A DNA stretch of 16,719 nucleotides from Deltaproteobacteria bacterium (GTDB lineage Bacteria; Desulfobacterota; Anaeroferrophillalia; Anaeroferrophillales; Tharpellaceae): positions 1-16,719 of the forward strand of contig DAOWIX010000185.1 in assembly GCA_030640695.1 (NCBI GenBank), in the 5' to 3' direction. The translations under genes were made by a program, and so were the position numbers. Positions 6,679 through 15,092 of the stretch are shown here, in pieces; within the stretch, counting starts at the first letter, position 1, and the number at the start of each line of letters is the position of its first letter. The notes below the pieces were generated by a model. That model saw only the letters and a program-made list of their open reading frames with translations, was not told the origin of the DNA and made no database searches.

Positions 6679-7746
6679 ATGATAAATCTAAAAACCAGTG
6701 ACCTTCGTATTCAGGAGACCAGACATCTGGCCCCTCCAGCGGTTCTGCTTAATAAATATCCCCTGCCGGAAGCTGGGGCTCGATTTGTTCTTGAGAGCCG
6801 TCAAGCGATTGCCGGCATTATCAGTGGTGCCGATGCACGACTCCTGGTGGTTGCCGGGCCCTGTTCGATTCATGATCCTGCAGCAGCCCTGGATTACGCC
6901 CGTCGCCTGAAAAGTTTGGCCGATCAGTATCCGGAAGAACTTCTGGTCGTGATGCGGGTCTATTTTGAAAAACCGCGCACCGTGGTTGGTTGGAAAGGCT
7001 TGATTAACGACCCCAGGGTTGACGGTAGTTTTGCCATTAATGAAGGTCTTGAGATTGCCCGGAAACTGTTGGTCGAGATCACTGAACTTAAGGTTCCCGC
7101 AGCAACTGAATTTTTAGATACGATCATCGGCCAGTTTATTGCCGACCTGATCTGTTGGGGAGCAGTTGGGGCGCGAACCACTGAAAGCCAGATTCATCGA
7201 GATCTGGCTTCCGGTCTTTCGATGCCGGTGGCGTTCAAAAATGGTACGGATGGAGATGTTCAGGTCGCCATCGACGCTGTCCGGGCTGCTCGTACACCGC
7301 AATGGTTTCCCTCAATAACCCGGGAAGGGGTGGCCGCTATCTTGGCGACCAAAGGCAATGATTGGGGACATATTGTTTTGCGGGGCGGGAGTAAGAGCGG
7401 TCCTAATTATAAATCTGCTGAAGTTGGTGCGGCGGTTGTTGCCCTGGTGAAATCAGGTCTACCGCCTTATCTGATGATTGATTGCAGTCATGGTAACAGT
7501 TTTAAGGATCATCGTCGGCAGATCGATGTGGCCTGTGAGGTTGCGCGTCAGGTGGCGGATGGAAATCAGCATATCTGCGGTCTCATGTTGGAGAGTCACC
7601 TGGTTGAGGGCCGTCAGGAGTATAAGGACAAAGAGTCCGCCTGCTACGGTCAAAGTATTACCGATGCCTGTATCTCGATTGAGCAGACGGCAACTCTTTT
7701 TGCCGAACTGGCTAACGCCGTCAGGATCCGTCGCGAAAAGTGTTAA
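6679..7746 (+). CDS. 3-deoxy-7-phosphoheptulonate synthase (class I DAHP synthase, AroG/F/H type)
   Basis: It catalyses the first step of the shikimate pathway, condensing phosphoenolpyruvate and erythrose 4-phosphate. The 355 residues match the class I-alpha family in length and motifs: AGPCSIHD at 59-66, KPR at 98-100, GARTTESQIHR at 164-174, KNGTDG at 187-192 and DCSHGNS at 268-274. The metal ligands appear as Cys62, His271, Glu305 and Asp329, in positions equivalent to E. coli AroG. ATG 6679 has GAGG at 6670-6673 with 5-base spacing. Which aromatic amino acid feeds back on it cannot be read here, so no letter is assigned. No other aromatic biosynthesis gene is adjacent. Its TAA stop overlaps the stop of the convergent ligase gene, leaving no room for a terminator between them. 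Confidence 0.95.
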   Translation: MINLKTSDLRIQETRHLAPPAVLLNKYPLPEAGARFVLESRQAIAGIISGADARLLVVAGPCSIHDPAAALDYARRLKSLADQYPEELLVVMRVYFEKPRTVVGWKGLINDPRVDGSFAINEGLEIARKLLVEITELKVPAATEFLDTIIGQFIADLICWGAVGARTTESQIHRDLASGLSMPVAFKNGTDGDVQVAIDAVRAARTPQWFPSITREGVAAILATKGNDWGHIVLRGGSKSGPNYKSAEVGAAVVALVKSGLPPYLMIDCSHGNSFKDHRRQIDVACEVARQVADGNQHICGLMLESHLVEGRQEYKDKESACYGQSITDACISIEQTATLFAELANAVRIRREKC

Positions 7747-9770
7747 TTTGTCGGTTCAGAATTACCCTGTAGCATCTTGAGATACTCATCTTCACTGATT
7801 ACGGAAACTCCTAGCTGGCGAGCTTTTTCGGTTTTGCGGGCTCCGACATTTTCGCCGCAAACCAGGTAGGCGGTTTGGCCGCTTACCGCTTTCTGTATCT
7901 TGGCCCCCAACCGGCGGGCCTCCTCTTCCATCTCCTCACGGCTGCCTTTTTCCATCTTTCCGGTAAAGACAATGCCTTTTCCCGTGAGCTGGTGATTGTC
8001 GAATGACCCTTCCTCAATCCGAGGAGTCAGGATTAAATTGAAGCCCAAGCCCAGCATATGTATGATATCCGACCGACATTTGCCGAGACCTTCGGTAATG
8101 GTTTTAGCGGTCAACTCGGCAAAACCGGGGATCGCGGCTATAGTTGCCGGTTCAATCTCTTCGAGAAGATTGTTGAGGGGGATTTGGGCCAGCAGTCGGC
8201 GGCTGTCGCCGCGTCCTAATGATGGAATTCCGAAAGCGGCCAGAAAACGCCAGTCCCCGACCTCCTTGCCCCGGCTTAAACTCAGAGCTTGTGTCAGGTT
8301 GAGTGACTGTTGCGGGCCAAAATCAAGATCGTTGAAATCCGTTTCGGTCATCGCATAGATCTTTTCAAGGCTGTCATAGTTATTTTCAACCAGCCGTTTG
8401 ATGGTCTTGATCCCAAACCAGTCGGCGGTTCCCAAGGTTTTGAACCAGTGCAGTAATCGTTGTTCAATCTGAGCCGGGCAGTCAGGGTTACGGCATTTAA
8501 GAAAATCGTTACTCCAGCTTAAGATACTGTTGCAACGAGGACAGTTTTCGGGCAGGGTGACACTGATTGCCGCTTCGAGAACCTTTTCCAGTTTTGGGAT
8601 TACCTCGCCGCTGCGAATTATCTCAATGTGAGCTCCGGCCCCCAGGCCCTGCTCTTTTACAAGCCCGGCATTATGGGCTGTAACCCGCCTGATTGTGGCT
8701 CCGGAGATGTTTGTCGGGGTGACCTCCAGAACCGGGGTGATGGTGCCGGTTCGGCCGACCTGCCAAGTAATCTCAATGACTTCAGCTCGGGCCGTTTCAC
8801 CTTTACTCTTGATTGCGATCTGCCAGCGGTAGTGGTGGTCGGTGTAGCCCATAAGTTGTCGCAGTTCGAGATTGTCAACTTCGGCTACAAGGCCATCAAG
8901 GGGGTAGTTGCTTTGGCTTGCAATATCTTCTTTTAAAAACTCGATTTTGGCCAGCAGTTCTTCGCCTGAGCCTTGCCAGGATGGCAGTTGCTTGTAAGGG
9001 ACAAATTGAACCGCACCGGCTTTAAGGGCTTTTTCAGCATGCGGGTTTATGGTGTCAGAGTTGATGATGCCGACGACCAGATTACGCGGGTGCTCAAAGT
9101 GGGCCGCCAGATACTCTTCGAAATAAGAGTTTGTAATGACAATTTCGCCGAGTCCCTGGCCTCGTCCGCCTAAAGGCACTACCCCTTTGGCAAAAGCCGA
9201 ACTGATCTCATAGCCGGTTTCGCCGTTACCACGGGTCGCAAAAATCTGTCCATCATCACGGGCGGCGAGGCCGTCGAGTTTGGGGGTTAAACGAAAGCCG
9301 GGGATTGAAAGGTGGTTTTCAGCAGCGCATTTCTCGGCTCGTTCGATAAATCGGGCCAGAGCCTCTTTCGTGTAAGCTTTCTCAGTTGAGAGCATTGGCT
9401 GCGGATGGCGGACTTCGCGGCGACCGGAGAATTTCTCAGGTTCGACCTGGTGGAGAAAGGGGTGCCCTGGTACGAGACTTCGCAACTCTTCAACCAGATT
9501 ATCATATTCAGTATCGCTTATCAGAGGCTTTCCTTGACGATAGGCGTGGTTATATTTCTGTAGTTTTTCGACAAGCAGTTCCAGATGGTCGTTTTGCTCT
9601 TGCGCTGGCATGGGTTCTTGGTTCCTCGGCTGGTGAAAATTTGGTGGTTGCCAGAATGTCTGGGAAGTTAAGGTTTGGGCCCGGTTGACAGCAGGCACGG
9701 TTAAAATCAAGGCGCTTAACAGCGTGATAATGACAAGTCTAGGCATAACTAAATGGTTATAAATAGTCAT
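7743..9770 (-). CDS. Divergent NAD+-dependent DNA ligase with BRCT domain and signal-like N-terminus
   Basis: This is an NAD+-dependent DNA ligase (COG0272 type) that seals nicks through an AMP-lysine intermediate. From ATG 9770 it has 675 residues. Visible domains are: the NMN-binding Ia region at about 60-110 with SDTEYD; the adenylation KLDG at 164-167 (Lys164 nucleophile) and TRGNG at 179-183; LDGLVAEVDN at 291-300; an OB fold with VGRTGTITPV at 338-347; a zinc finger (Cys410, 413, 426, 431); helix-hairpin-helix repeats; and a C-terminal BRCT at about 595-668. The adenylation domain is shorter and more divergent than in standard LigA, so this may be a second ligase. Residues 9-32 (MPRLVIITLLSALILTVPAV...) look like a signal peptide or anchor. 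ATG 9770 overlaps the kinase stop as ATGA. An alternative start is ATG 9611 (622 residues), with GAGG 12 bases upstream. Function is clear; start and location are open. Confidence 0.9.
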   Translation of the reverse strand: MTIYNHLVMPRLVIITLLSALILTVPAVNRAQTLTSQTFWQPPNFHQPRNQEPMPAQEQNDHLELLVEKLQKYNHAYRQGKPLISDTEYDNLVEELRSLVPGHPFLHQVEPEKFSGRREVRHPQPMLSTEKAYTKEALARFIERAEKCAAENHLSIPGFRLTPKLDGLAARDDGQIFATRGNGETGYEISSAFAKGVVPLGGRGQGLGEIVITNSYFEEYLAAHFEHPRNLVVGIINSDTINPHAEKALKAGAVQFVPYKQLPSWQGSGEELLAKIEFLKEDIASQSNYPLDGLVAEVDNLELRQLMGYTDHHYRWQIAIKSKGETARAEVIEITWQVGRTGTITPVLEVTPTNISGATIRRVTAHNAGLVKEQGLGAGAHIEIIRSGEVIPKLEKVLEAAISVTLPENCPRCNSILSWSNDFLKCRNPDCPAQIEQRLLHWFKTLGTADWFGIKTIKRLVENNYDSLEKIYAMTETDFNDLDFGPQQSLNLTQALSLSRGKEVGDWRFLAAFGIPSLGRGDSRRLLAQIPLNNLLEEIEPATIAAIPGFAELTAKTITEGLGKCRSDIIHMLGLGFNLILTPRIEEGSFDNHQLTGKGIVFTGKMEKGSREEMEEEARRLGAKIQKAVSGQTAYLVCGENVGARKTEKARQLGVSVISEDEYLKMLQGNSEPTN

Positions 9771-12448
9771 ACTTCATGGTTGTCCAAAAGTTGGCGGATT
9801 TTTCTCAATAATACCGGCACATCGTATGGTTTGTTGAGAAACCTTCCATCTTTAAACATCTTGTCGTTCCGGTTCACACGGTCACCCAGATAACCTGACG
9901 TAAACAGGACCTTTGTCCGGGGGTGAGTGGCTGTTAGCTTTTCACTTAACTCTTTACCACCCATTACCGGCATCACGATATCTGTAAAGAGCAGGTCAAT
10001 AGAGTCTTGGAAATCTTTGGCTTTTTCCAAAGCATCCAAGCCATTCTCTGCTTCGATCACTGTATAGCCAGCCAGTTCCAGTACTCGCGTGGCAATCTTT
10101 CTGGTTTCCTCTTCGTCTTCTGTTAGCAGAATCACTTCACTGCCTCCAGGTGCCGGTTCCAATATTTCAGTTTTTACTACATTGGTCTTATCAACTTTAG
10201 CGCTTGGCCAATATATTTTAAATGTGGCTCCCTGTCCCGGTTCACTCTCAACCTGGATGGTGCCATCGTTCTGTTTGACGATACCATATACAGTTGCCAG
10301 ACCGAGGCCGGTACCCTTGCCCACCTCTTTGGTCGTGTAAAAAGGCTCAAAAATATGTGCCAAAACCTCTTTGGAAATACCGCAACCATTATCAGCAATC
10401 TCTATAAGCAGGTGCCAGCCGGGTTTCATGCCTTCGTGAAACGAGACAAAGTCATCATCGAGAGGCACCTCAGAAATTGAAATGGTAATATTTCTCCCTG
10501 AGGACAGGGACTGGTCTTTGATGGCATCGGCAGCATTGACGACAAGATTGATGATAACCTGTTCCAATTGACCGGGGTCAGCTAATATAGGTGAAAGTTT
10601 TTCCCCAATTTCGAGTTTCAGGATAATATCCTCTCCAATCAGCCGTTTAAGCATTATAATCAGGTCATTTGTCAGATATTTGATTTGAATCAATTCGGTC
10701 TTGATAGCCTGTTTGCGACTGAAAGCCAGCAATTGCCGAGTCAGATTACCGGCTCGCTCAGCAGCTTTGTCAATATTTGCCAGGTTGTCCCATAACGGGT
10801 TTTCTGTCGTCGTCGCCATCATCCCTAACTGAGCGTGACCATTGATTACGGTCAGGATATTGTTGAAATCATGGGCCACGCCTCCCGCCAGAGTGCCGAT
10901 CGCCTCCATTTTTTGGGACTGATACACCTGTTCCTGTAGTTTCTTGACCTGCCTTTCCGATAAGGTTCGTTGGGTCACATCTCGACCCATGCCACTAAAA
11001 TAAGGTTCGCCTTCATCCGATTTCACCAGCGTAGTGTGATACTCGATATAGATTGCGCGCCCGTTTTTTGCACGGTAACAAGTAACCCCTTGAGAGTGAC
11101 CCTCGCTGTTGAGTTGCTTCAAATACTCAGTTTCATACATGGATCTGAACTCAGGTTTCATGAAATCCGATGCTTTTCGACCAATGAAGTCTTCTTGTTT
11201 GTAGCCGAAAATTTTCCCCATAGCCGGGTTGACGGAAAGAAAACGACCGTTAAAATCATGGGTATAGATCAGGTCGGTTATGGAGTTGAATAGATCCTGG
11301 AAACGCTTATCTGATTGCCGGAGATTTTTTTCAACTTCTTGTCGCAAGGTCAGTTCGAGATCTTTTTTTACAACGGCTTTTTCAAGGTTACGATTAAGGT
11401 TTCTCAGGCGAATGGAGAGGAGTGAAAACAGCAGTATAGTAATAGCCGTACCCAGGAGATAGGGCCAATATTGTCTGCTTGCATCGGCTATAGAAAACTG
11501 ACCATAATCACGATATGGGTCGAGTCTGAGCTCTCGCAAGCACTCGTGCACGGGCAGATAATTGAGAGGGGTGCTCCAGCCGAAACTGTGGGAACTCTGG
11601 GCGGCATGACTGTCAGAGGGCATATCGATCAGTGCCTTGGCGACCTGTATGGCTAAAGTGTCATCAACATGATTAAGTTTGGCCAAGGGCCATTCCGGAT
11701 AGGCTCTGGTTGAGTGTAGCAAGTGATGTGCACTCAACCGGTAATTTAAAGACGACTGGTCATGAATCACCTTGAAATCAGCCAGGTTGATTTTATCCTC
11801 TTCAGCCATACGTTCAAGAGTGCTGGTTCTTACACATCCGACATCCGCTTTGTCATCCAGCACCATGTAGGCGGCAGCATCATGGGTTCCGGCGAATAAC
11901 AGTGAGGTGAAATCCTTCTGGGAATTGATCCCTGCCTGTTTCAACTCTCGAAGTACTGTAAGCCAGCCACCAAAGGATTTTGGATCTACACCAACAAACC
12001 TTTTGCCGACTAAGTCTTTTGTTGAGGTGATATCTTGGCGGTTGGTCTTAGTGAAGATCACTCCGGCAAAGGTGGTCATAGGCTTATCATAAACGTCCTT
12101 ATTTATCAGCGTGACAAGCCGATCCACCTTATGATTGATTTCCAGTGAAACATAGTAAGCGGGGTTGGTCAGGACAAAATCAATTCCACCTTTTTCGACG
12201 GCCGGAATAACCTGATCGAAATTAAGCGGGACAATTGAAAATGAATAGTCTGGGATGTTTTGGGAGAGATATTCGGCGGTGGCCGACCATTTTCGCAGGC
12301 AGTTTTGAGCCCCACGTTTGGCTAAAACACCGATTTTCACTTGTTCATCATCGGCATAAACGGGTGAAGTACTAATTAACGGTAAGGAAAATATGGGGAC
12401 TACCAGTAGTAGCAAATATATCCGAAAAACTGATTTCAATCGGTTCAT
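9767..12448 (-). CDS. Hybrid sensor histidine kinase with periplasmic PhnD-like domain, PAS and receiver
   Basis: This is a membrane two-component sensor of 893 residues. Residues 1-32 are a signal peptide (hydrophobic core, then VYA-D). Residues 36-300 resemble PhnD/phosphate-phosphonate type substrate-binding proteins (VKIGVLAKRG, FVLTNPAYYV, FVGVDPKSFGGW), so the ligand is probably sensed in the periplasm. A membrane helix at about 328-347 leads through a coiled linker to a PAS domain (about 378-495). HisKA has the H-box GGVAHDFNN with His526. HATPase has the N-box at 634-643, G1 DNGCG at 686-690 and G2 GKGTGLGL at 710-717. The C-terminal receiver has Asp778, phospho-acceptor Asp823 (FTDIVMP), Thr850 and Lys873. 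ATG 12448 has GAGGGG shortly upstream. No DNA-binding output regulator is encoded nearby. Its TGA overlaps the ligase start. Confidence 0.94.
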   Translation of the reverse strand: MNRLKSVFRIYLLLLVVPIFSLPLISTSPVYADDEQVKIGVLAKRGAQNCLRKWSATAEYLSQNIPDYSFSIVPLNFDQVIPAVEKGGIDFVLTNPAYYVSLEINHKVDRLVTLINKDVYDKPMTTFAGVIFTKTNRQDITSTKDLVGKRFVGVDPKSFGGWLTVLRELKQAGINSQKDFTSLLFAGTHDAAAYMVLDDKADVGCVRTSTLERMAEEDKINLADFKVIHDQSSLNYRLSAHHLLHSTRAYPEWPLAKLNHVDDTLAIQVAKALIDMPSDSHAAQSSHSFGWSTPLNYLPVHECLRELRLDPYRDYGQFSIADASRQYWPYLLGTAITILLFSLLSIRLRNLNRNLEKAVVKKDLELTLRQEVEKNLRQSDKRFQDLFNSITDLIYTHDFNGRFLSVNPAMGKIFGYKQEDFIGRKASDFMKPEFRSMYETEYLKQLNSEGHSQGVTCYRAKNGRAIYIEYHTTLVKSDEGEPYFSGMGRDVTQRTLSERQVKKLQEQVYQSQKMEAIGTLAGGVAHDFNNILTVINGHAQLGMMATTTENPLWDNLANIDKAAERAGNLTRQLLAFSRKQAIKTELIQIKYLTNDLIIMLKRLIGEDIILKLEIGEKLSPILADPGQLEQVIINLVVNAADAIKDQSLSSGRNITISISEVPLDDDFVSFHEGMKPGWHLLIEIADNGCGISKEVLAHIFEPFYTTKEVGKGTGLGLATVYGIVKQNDGTIQVESEPGQGATFKIYWPSAKVDKTNVVKTEILEPAPGGSEVILLTEDEEETRKIATRVLELAGYTVIEAENGLDALEKAKDFQDSIDLLFTDIVMPVMGGKELSEKLTATHPRTKVLFTSGYLGDRVNRNDKMFKDGRFLNKPYDVPVLLRKIRQLLDNHEV

Positions 12449-12761
12449 GGATGTCCCCTCTCTATTTTTTAAAACCTAACCCTACCGAGCCGGAAGCAAA
12501 AAGGTAAAATTCAAGTTAAATAACCACCCCAGAGTTCACAGAGAAAAACTTTCCATCTGGAAGCTCTGTGGTTCAAAAGAAAGTCTTGACCATTTTGCGT
12601 TAAATTTCATTGGTAAGGTACTAATAACCTAAACAAAAAGGGGCAAGCAAGATCACGCTATTTCATCCATGACGTAACACTCGTATAAAACATATTAATA
12701 TACATAGTACCTCAAGTCAACCAGGGTAAGGATTATGATAGATGCCGGTGTTATGACTTTT
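12449..12761 (-). other. 313-base intergenic region; leader of the hybrid kinase gene
   Basis: No gene is seen on either strand. The region is AT-rich and holds a candidate promoter reading toward the kinase and a hairpin (CACAGAG at 12537-12543 with CTCTGTG at 12564-12570; inner TTCC/GGAA at 12551-12562). A further 8-base inverted pair AGGTACTA (12616-12623) / TAGTACCT (12705-12712) may be a regulator site. No clear terminator follows the upstream binding-protein gene. Confidence 0.5.
12692..12720 (-). promoter_or_regulatory. Candidate promoter for the hybrid kinase gene
   Basis: On the minus strand, TTGACT (12720-12715) and TAATAT (12697-12692) are separated by exactly 17 bases. The -35 matches consensus at 5 of 6 and the -10 at 4 of 6. 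It would give a leader of about 235 bases before ATG 12448. One arm of the 8-base inverted pair (12705-12712) lies inside the spacer, where a regulator could act. Confidence 0.35.
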
Positions 12762-14048
12762 TCATTTGTCGGTATCGGGCTCGGTTTTGTTCAGAGTGCA
12801 ACGTTGTCTGTTTCTGAAAATAATCGGGCATAATTTTTTTGAGAATTCGCCCTCATGGCTGACTTTGGTTAAGCCGGTTGCCAGTTTGAGGGGGGGCAGT
12901 TTGAGTAGGGCTTCGGAAAGGTTTGTCGCCTTGGCGTTGTTGGTCAGATCTCGGGCTTGATTGAGGATTGTGATGGTGTCGTAAGCGTAGGCATCATAGA
13001 TAGAGGGCTGCTCCTGGTAGGTTTTCAGGTAGAGATTTCGGTAGGTGATGGCAGTCTGGGGTGGTTGTGGAAGGCTTAGGTCAAGGTCGAAAAAAATCGC
13101 TCCTTCAAGGTTGCTTCCGGCCTCATTTTCGAGGCGGTAATCGTTGCCACCGCGAGTTCCGTAGAGTTGGCATTGGTCCAGGTTGTGAAAGGTTAGTTGA
13201 GGGGCGAGAAGTCGCAGTCGTGGGTAAAAATCAGCAATGACTAAAGCCGTAAACGGGTATGCCGGTATCTCTTTTCCGGTTGTCGAGGTGGGGTTGCATT
13301 GAAGGTCTGTGATCGCGGCGCTGAAGTCGGTTTCGGCTGGGTCGTAAGCGCTGACCTTGACGGTCGTGGTTTTTCCGTTTAGGCATGAATTGATAAAGGT
13401 GGCTTTGAAGTCGTTGCCAAAGTCGTTGTCGGGGTGGAGGAGAGCGACTCTTTTTTCATCTTTCTGCTGGATAAATCGGGCCACTTCACGGGCTTGGTTG
13501 GCGGCGCTCAAGAAATGTTGAAAGACATTTGTCCCGAGGTTTGTCAGGTGAGGTTGTGGTGCCAGGAGGATTATCGGCAAATTGCACTTAATGGCTTTTT
13601 CGGCCGCCGAATGTGCCAGCTTACTCTGGATTGGACCTAAGATAATAGTTGCTTGATCATCTTTAAAATGGTTAATGGCATCACCGGGGGTGGTTTTGGC
13701 AGAATCTGCCAGGATTAGGTGCCACTTGTAGGCCTTGCTTGTGGGCTTAGAAATTAACGCTAGCTCCAGACCGCGTTGAAAACGTTGGCCGATGGCCGCA
13801 TACTCTCCACTCAGCGGCAGAAGTATGCCAATTGCCCAGCTTTTGTCGCCGGCTGGTAGCGGTAATTTTGGTGGAGGAAGTATTTGCGGCAATAGTAGCT
13901 TTTGTCCTGTAGTCTTAGGTTGGCGTGGGCGTACCAGTTCGCTGCCGGAGCTTAAAGCATCAGCCTGAGAAGCCATCGTCGTCAATATGAAAAAAATCGA
14001 GCTTATGGCGATGATGGTTCTGGTTGTATTGGCAATCAAATTTTTCAC
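12762..14048 (-). CDS. Secreted type I periplasmic-binding-fold protein (LivK/LpoA-like)
   Basis: A 428-residue exported protein: residues 1-31 form a signal peptide (MKNL...TMASQADA). A Pro-rich linker (about 40-65) is followed by a type 1 periplasmic-binding fold beginning WAIGILLPLSGEYAAIGQRFQRGLELAL. That opening is shared by branched-chain amino-acid-type ABC binding proteins and by the penicillin-binding-protein activator LpoA group. ILGPIQSKLAHSAA and RVALLHPDNDFGNDF are the usual cleft and second-domain elements. There is no lipobox Cys, so it should be soluble in the periplasm. No ABC permease or ATPase gene is adjacent, so a stand-alone role, such as PBP activator-like, is as plausible as transport. 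The start is GTG at 14048 with only a weak AGG upstream. It is divergent from rsmE. Confidence 0.8.
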   Translation of the reverse strand: MKNLIANTTRTIIAISSIFFILTTMASQADALSSGSELVRPRQPKTTGQKLLLPQILPPPKLPLPAGDKSWAIGILLPLSGEYAAIGQRFQRGLELALISKPTSKAYKWHLILADSAKTTPGDAINHFKDDQATIILGPIQSKLAHSAAEKAIKCNLPIILLAPQPHLTNLGTNVFQHFLSAANQAREVARFIQQKDEKRVALLHPDNDFGNDFKATFINSCLNGKTTTVKVSAYDPAETDFSAAITDLQCNPTSTTGKEIPAYPFTALVIADFYPRLRLLAPQLTFHNLDQCQLYGTRGGNDYRLENEAGSNLEGAIFFDLDLSLPQPPQTAITYRNLYLKTYQEQPSIYDAYAYDTITILNQARDLTNNAKATNLSEALLKLPPLKLATGLTKVSHEGEFSKKLCPIIFRNRQRCTLNKTEPDTDK

Positions 14049-14188
14049 GAGTTTGCCTGGTTGAGGTTACGCTTTGTTTCAAGGTGCCCTTAAGTGAAGC
14101 GAGTATCTGTCTGTTTAGACTTGTAGTGATTTTTCGGTGGCACTGTCAACTGCTTTTCCTGGTTGTGGGTAATAGAGAGAGGTTTTTT

Positions 14189-14899
14189 ATGAATATCGTG
14201 ATCTTTGAGGAAGCCGATTTTGTTGGTGAGCAGCGGGTTGTTCTGGCTGGGCGGCGAGCCATCCATATTGTCAAGGTTCTCAAGTCCAGGGTTGGAGATC
14301 GTTTGCGGGTGGGCCGTTTAAATGGTGCTATGGGGTCTGGCGTAATCGTTGAGCTGTCCAGTTCGAATGTCGTGCTTGAAGTTGATCTTGATCGTTCCTC
14401 CCCGCCGCCGTTACCGGTTCGTCTGCTGTTGGCGCTGCCGCGCCCCAAGGTTTTGCGGAGAGTTCTGGCGGCAGCGGTGACCATGGGAGTTAAAGAGATC
14501 TTTATCTTTAACTCCTGGCGGGTCGAGAAAAGTTATTGGCAGAGCCCTTGGCTGGAAGTTGATAGGCTGCGCGAGATTGCTCTTTTGGCCCTTGAGCAGG
14601 CGGGCGATACCAGATTGCCGGAAATTTTTCTTAAAAATCGTTTTCGCCCCTTCGTTGAAGATGAGGTGCCGCTTCTGGCGCAAGATTGGGATGCTTGGCT
14701 ATTGCATCCGCAAGCTGGAACCTGTTTGCGAGATGTTTCTGGTCAGGCGCCCGCCCTGGTTGCGGTTGGGCCTGAAGGTGGTTTTATTCCATTTGAGGTC
14801 GAGATGCTGGTTGCTTCCGGGCTTAAGAGTGTCTCTCTGGGCCCCCGTATATTGCGGGTTGAACAAGCGGTGCCGGCAATCCTTGGTAATTTTATGTAG
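14189..14899 (+). CDS. rsmE: 16S rRNA (uracil1498-N3)-methyltransferase RsmE
   Basis: RsmE is a SPOUT-family methyltransferase that methylates U1498 in the decoding region of the 30S subunit. The 236-residue product has the N-terminal PUA-like part (HIVKVLKSRVGDRLRV, about 26-41). The knotted C-terminal domain has EQAGDTRLPEI at 136-146, VGPEGGF at 193-199 and LGPRILRVEQA at 217-227, the SAM-binding trefoil. Relatives usually read 'RILR-ET-A' here, so the Val-Glu-Gln is a mild variation. ATG 14189 is chosen over an upstream in-frame ATG at 14024 because AGAGAGG (14176-14182) lies 6 bases before it and the earlier start would lie inside the divergent gene. No clear terminator follows. prmA, a common partner of rsmE, is not in view. 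Confidence 0.92.
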   Translation: MNIVIFEEADFVGEQRVVLAGRRAIHIVKVLKSRVGDRLRVGRLNGAMGSGVIVELSSSNVVLEVDLDRSSPPPLPVRLLLALPRPKVLRRVLAAAVTMGVKEIFIFNSWRVEKSYWQSPWLEVDRLREIALLALEQAGDTRLPEIFLKNRFRPFVEDEVPLLAQDWDAWLLHPQAGTCLRDVSGQAPALVAVGPEGGFIPFEVEMLVASGLKSVSLGPRILRVEQAVPAILGNFM

Positions 14900-15063
14900 T
14901 AAAATATAAGCGGGCTCATGGCCTGTTGTTGAATGTCTATTTAGAGGCCCCCGTAGTTGACCGGTTTTATTCGTGTAACCACCGAGGCCATTTTTTTTAG
15001 AAGGTATTCGCACCGGTTGGTTGCGGGGGAGTTTTTAAAATTAGAAAAACTTTATTTTTATCC

Positions 15064-15092
15064 TTGACAAAGGTGGCAGGGGGAGGTAACAA
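15064..15092 (+). promoter_or_regulatory. Candidate promoter of mraZ / dcw cluster
   Basis: A perfect -35 TTGACA (15064-15069) stands 17 bases before a weak -10 TAACAA (15087-15092). The 34 bases upstream are very AT-rich with A and T tracts (15031-15060), like an UP element. GTGG boxes overlap the spacer and downstream region, as expected for a repressed promoter. Confidence 0.45.

Noticed and set aside
14024..14188. N-terminal extension of RsmE from ATG 14024
   Set aside because: The extra 55 residues do not resemble the family and overlap the divergent gene; ATG 14189 has a good ribosome binding site.
14900..15060. Terminator after rsmE near the T-run at 14992-14999
   Set aside because: T8 follows GAGGCCA, but no stem of convincing length pairs directly before it.
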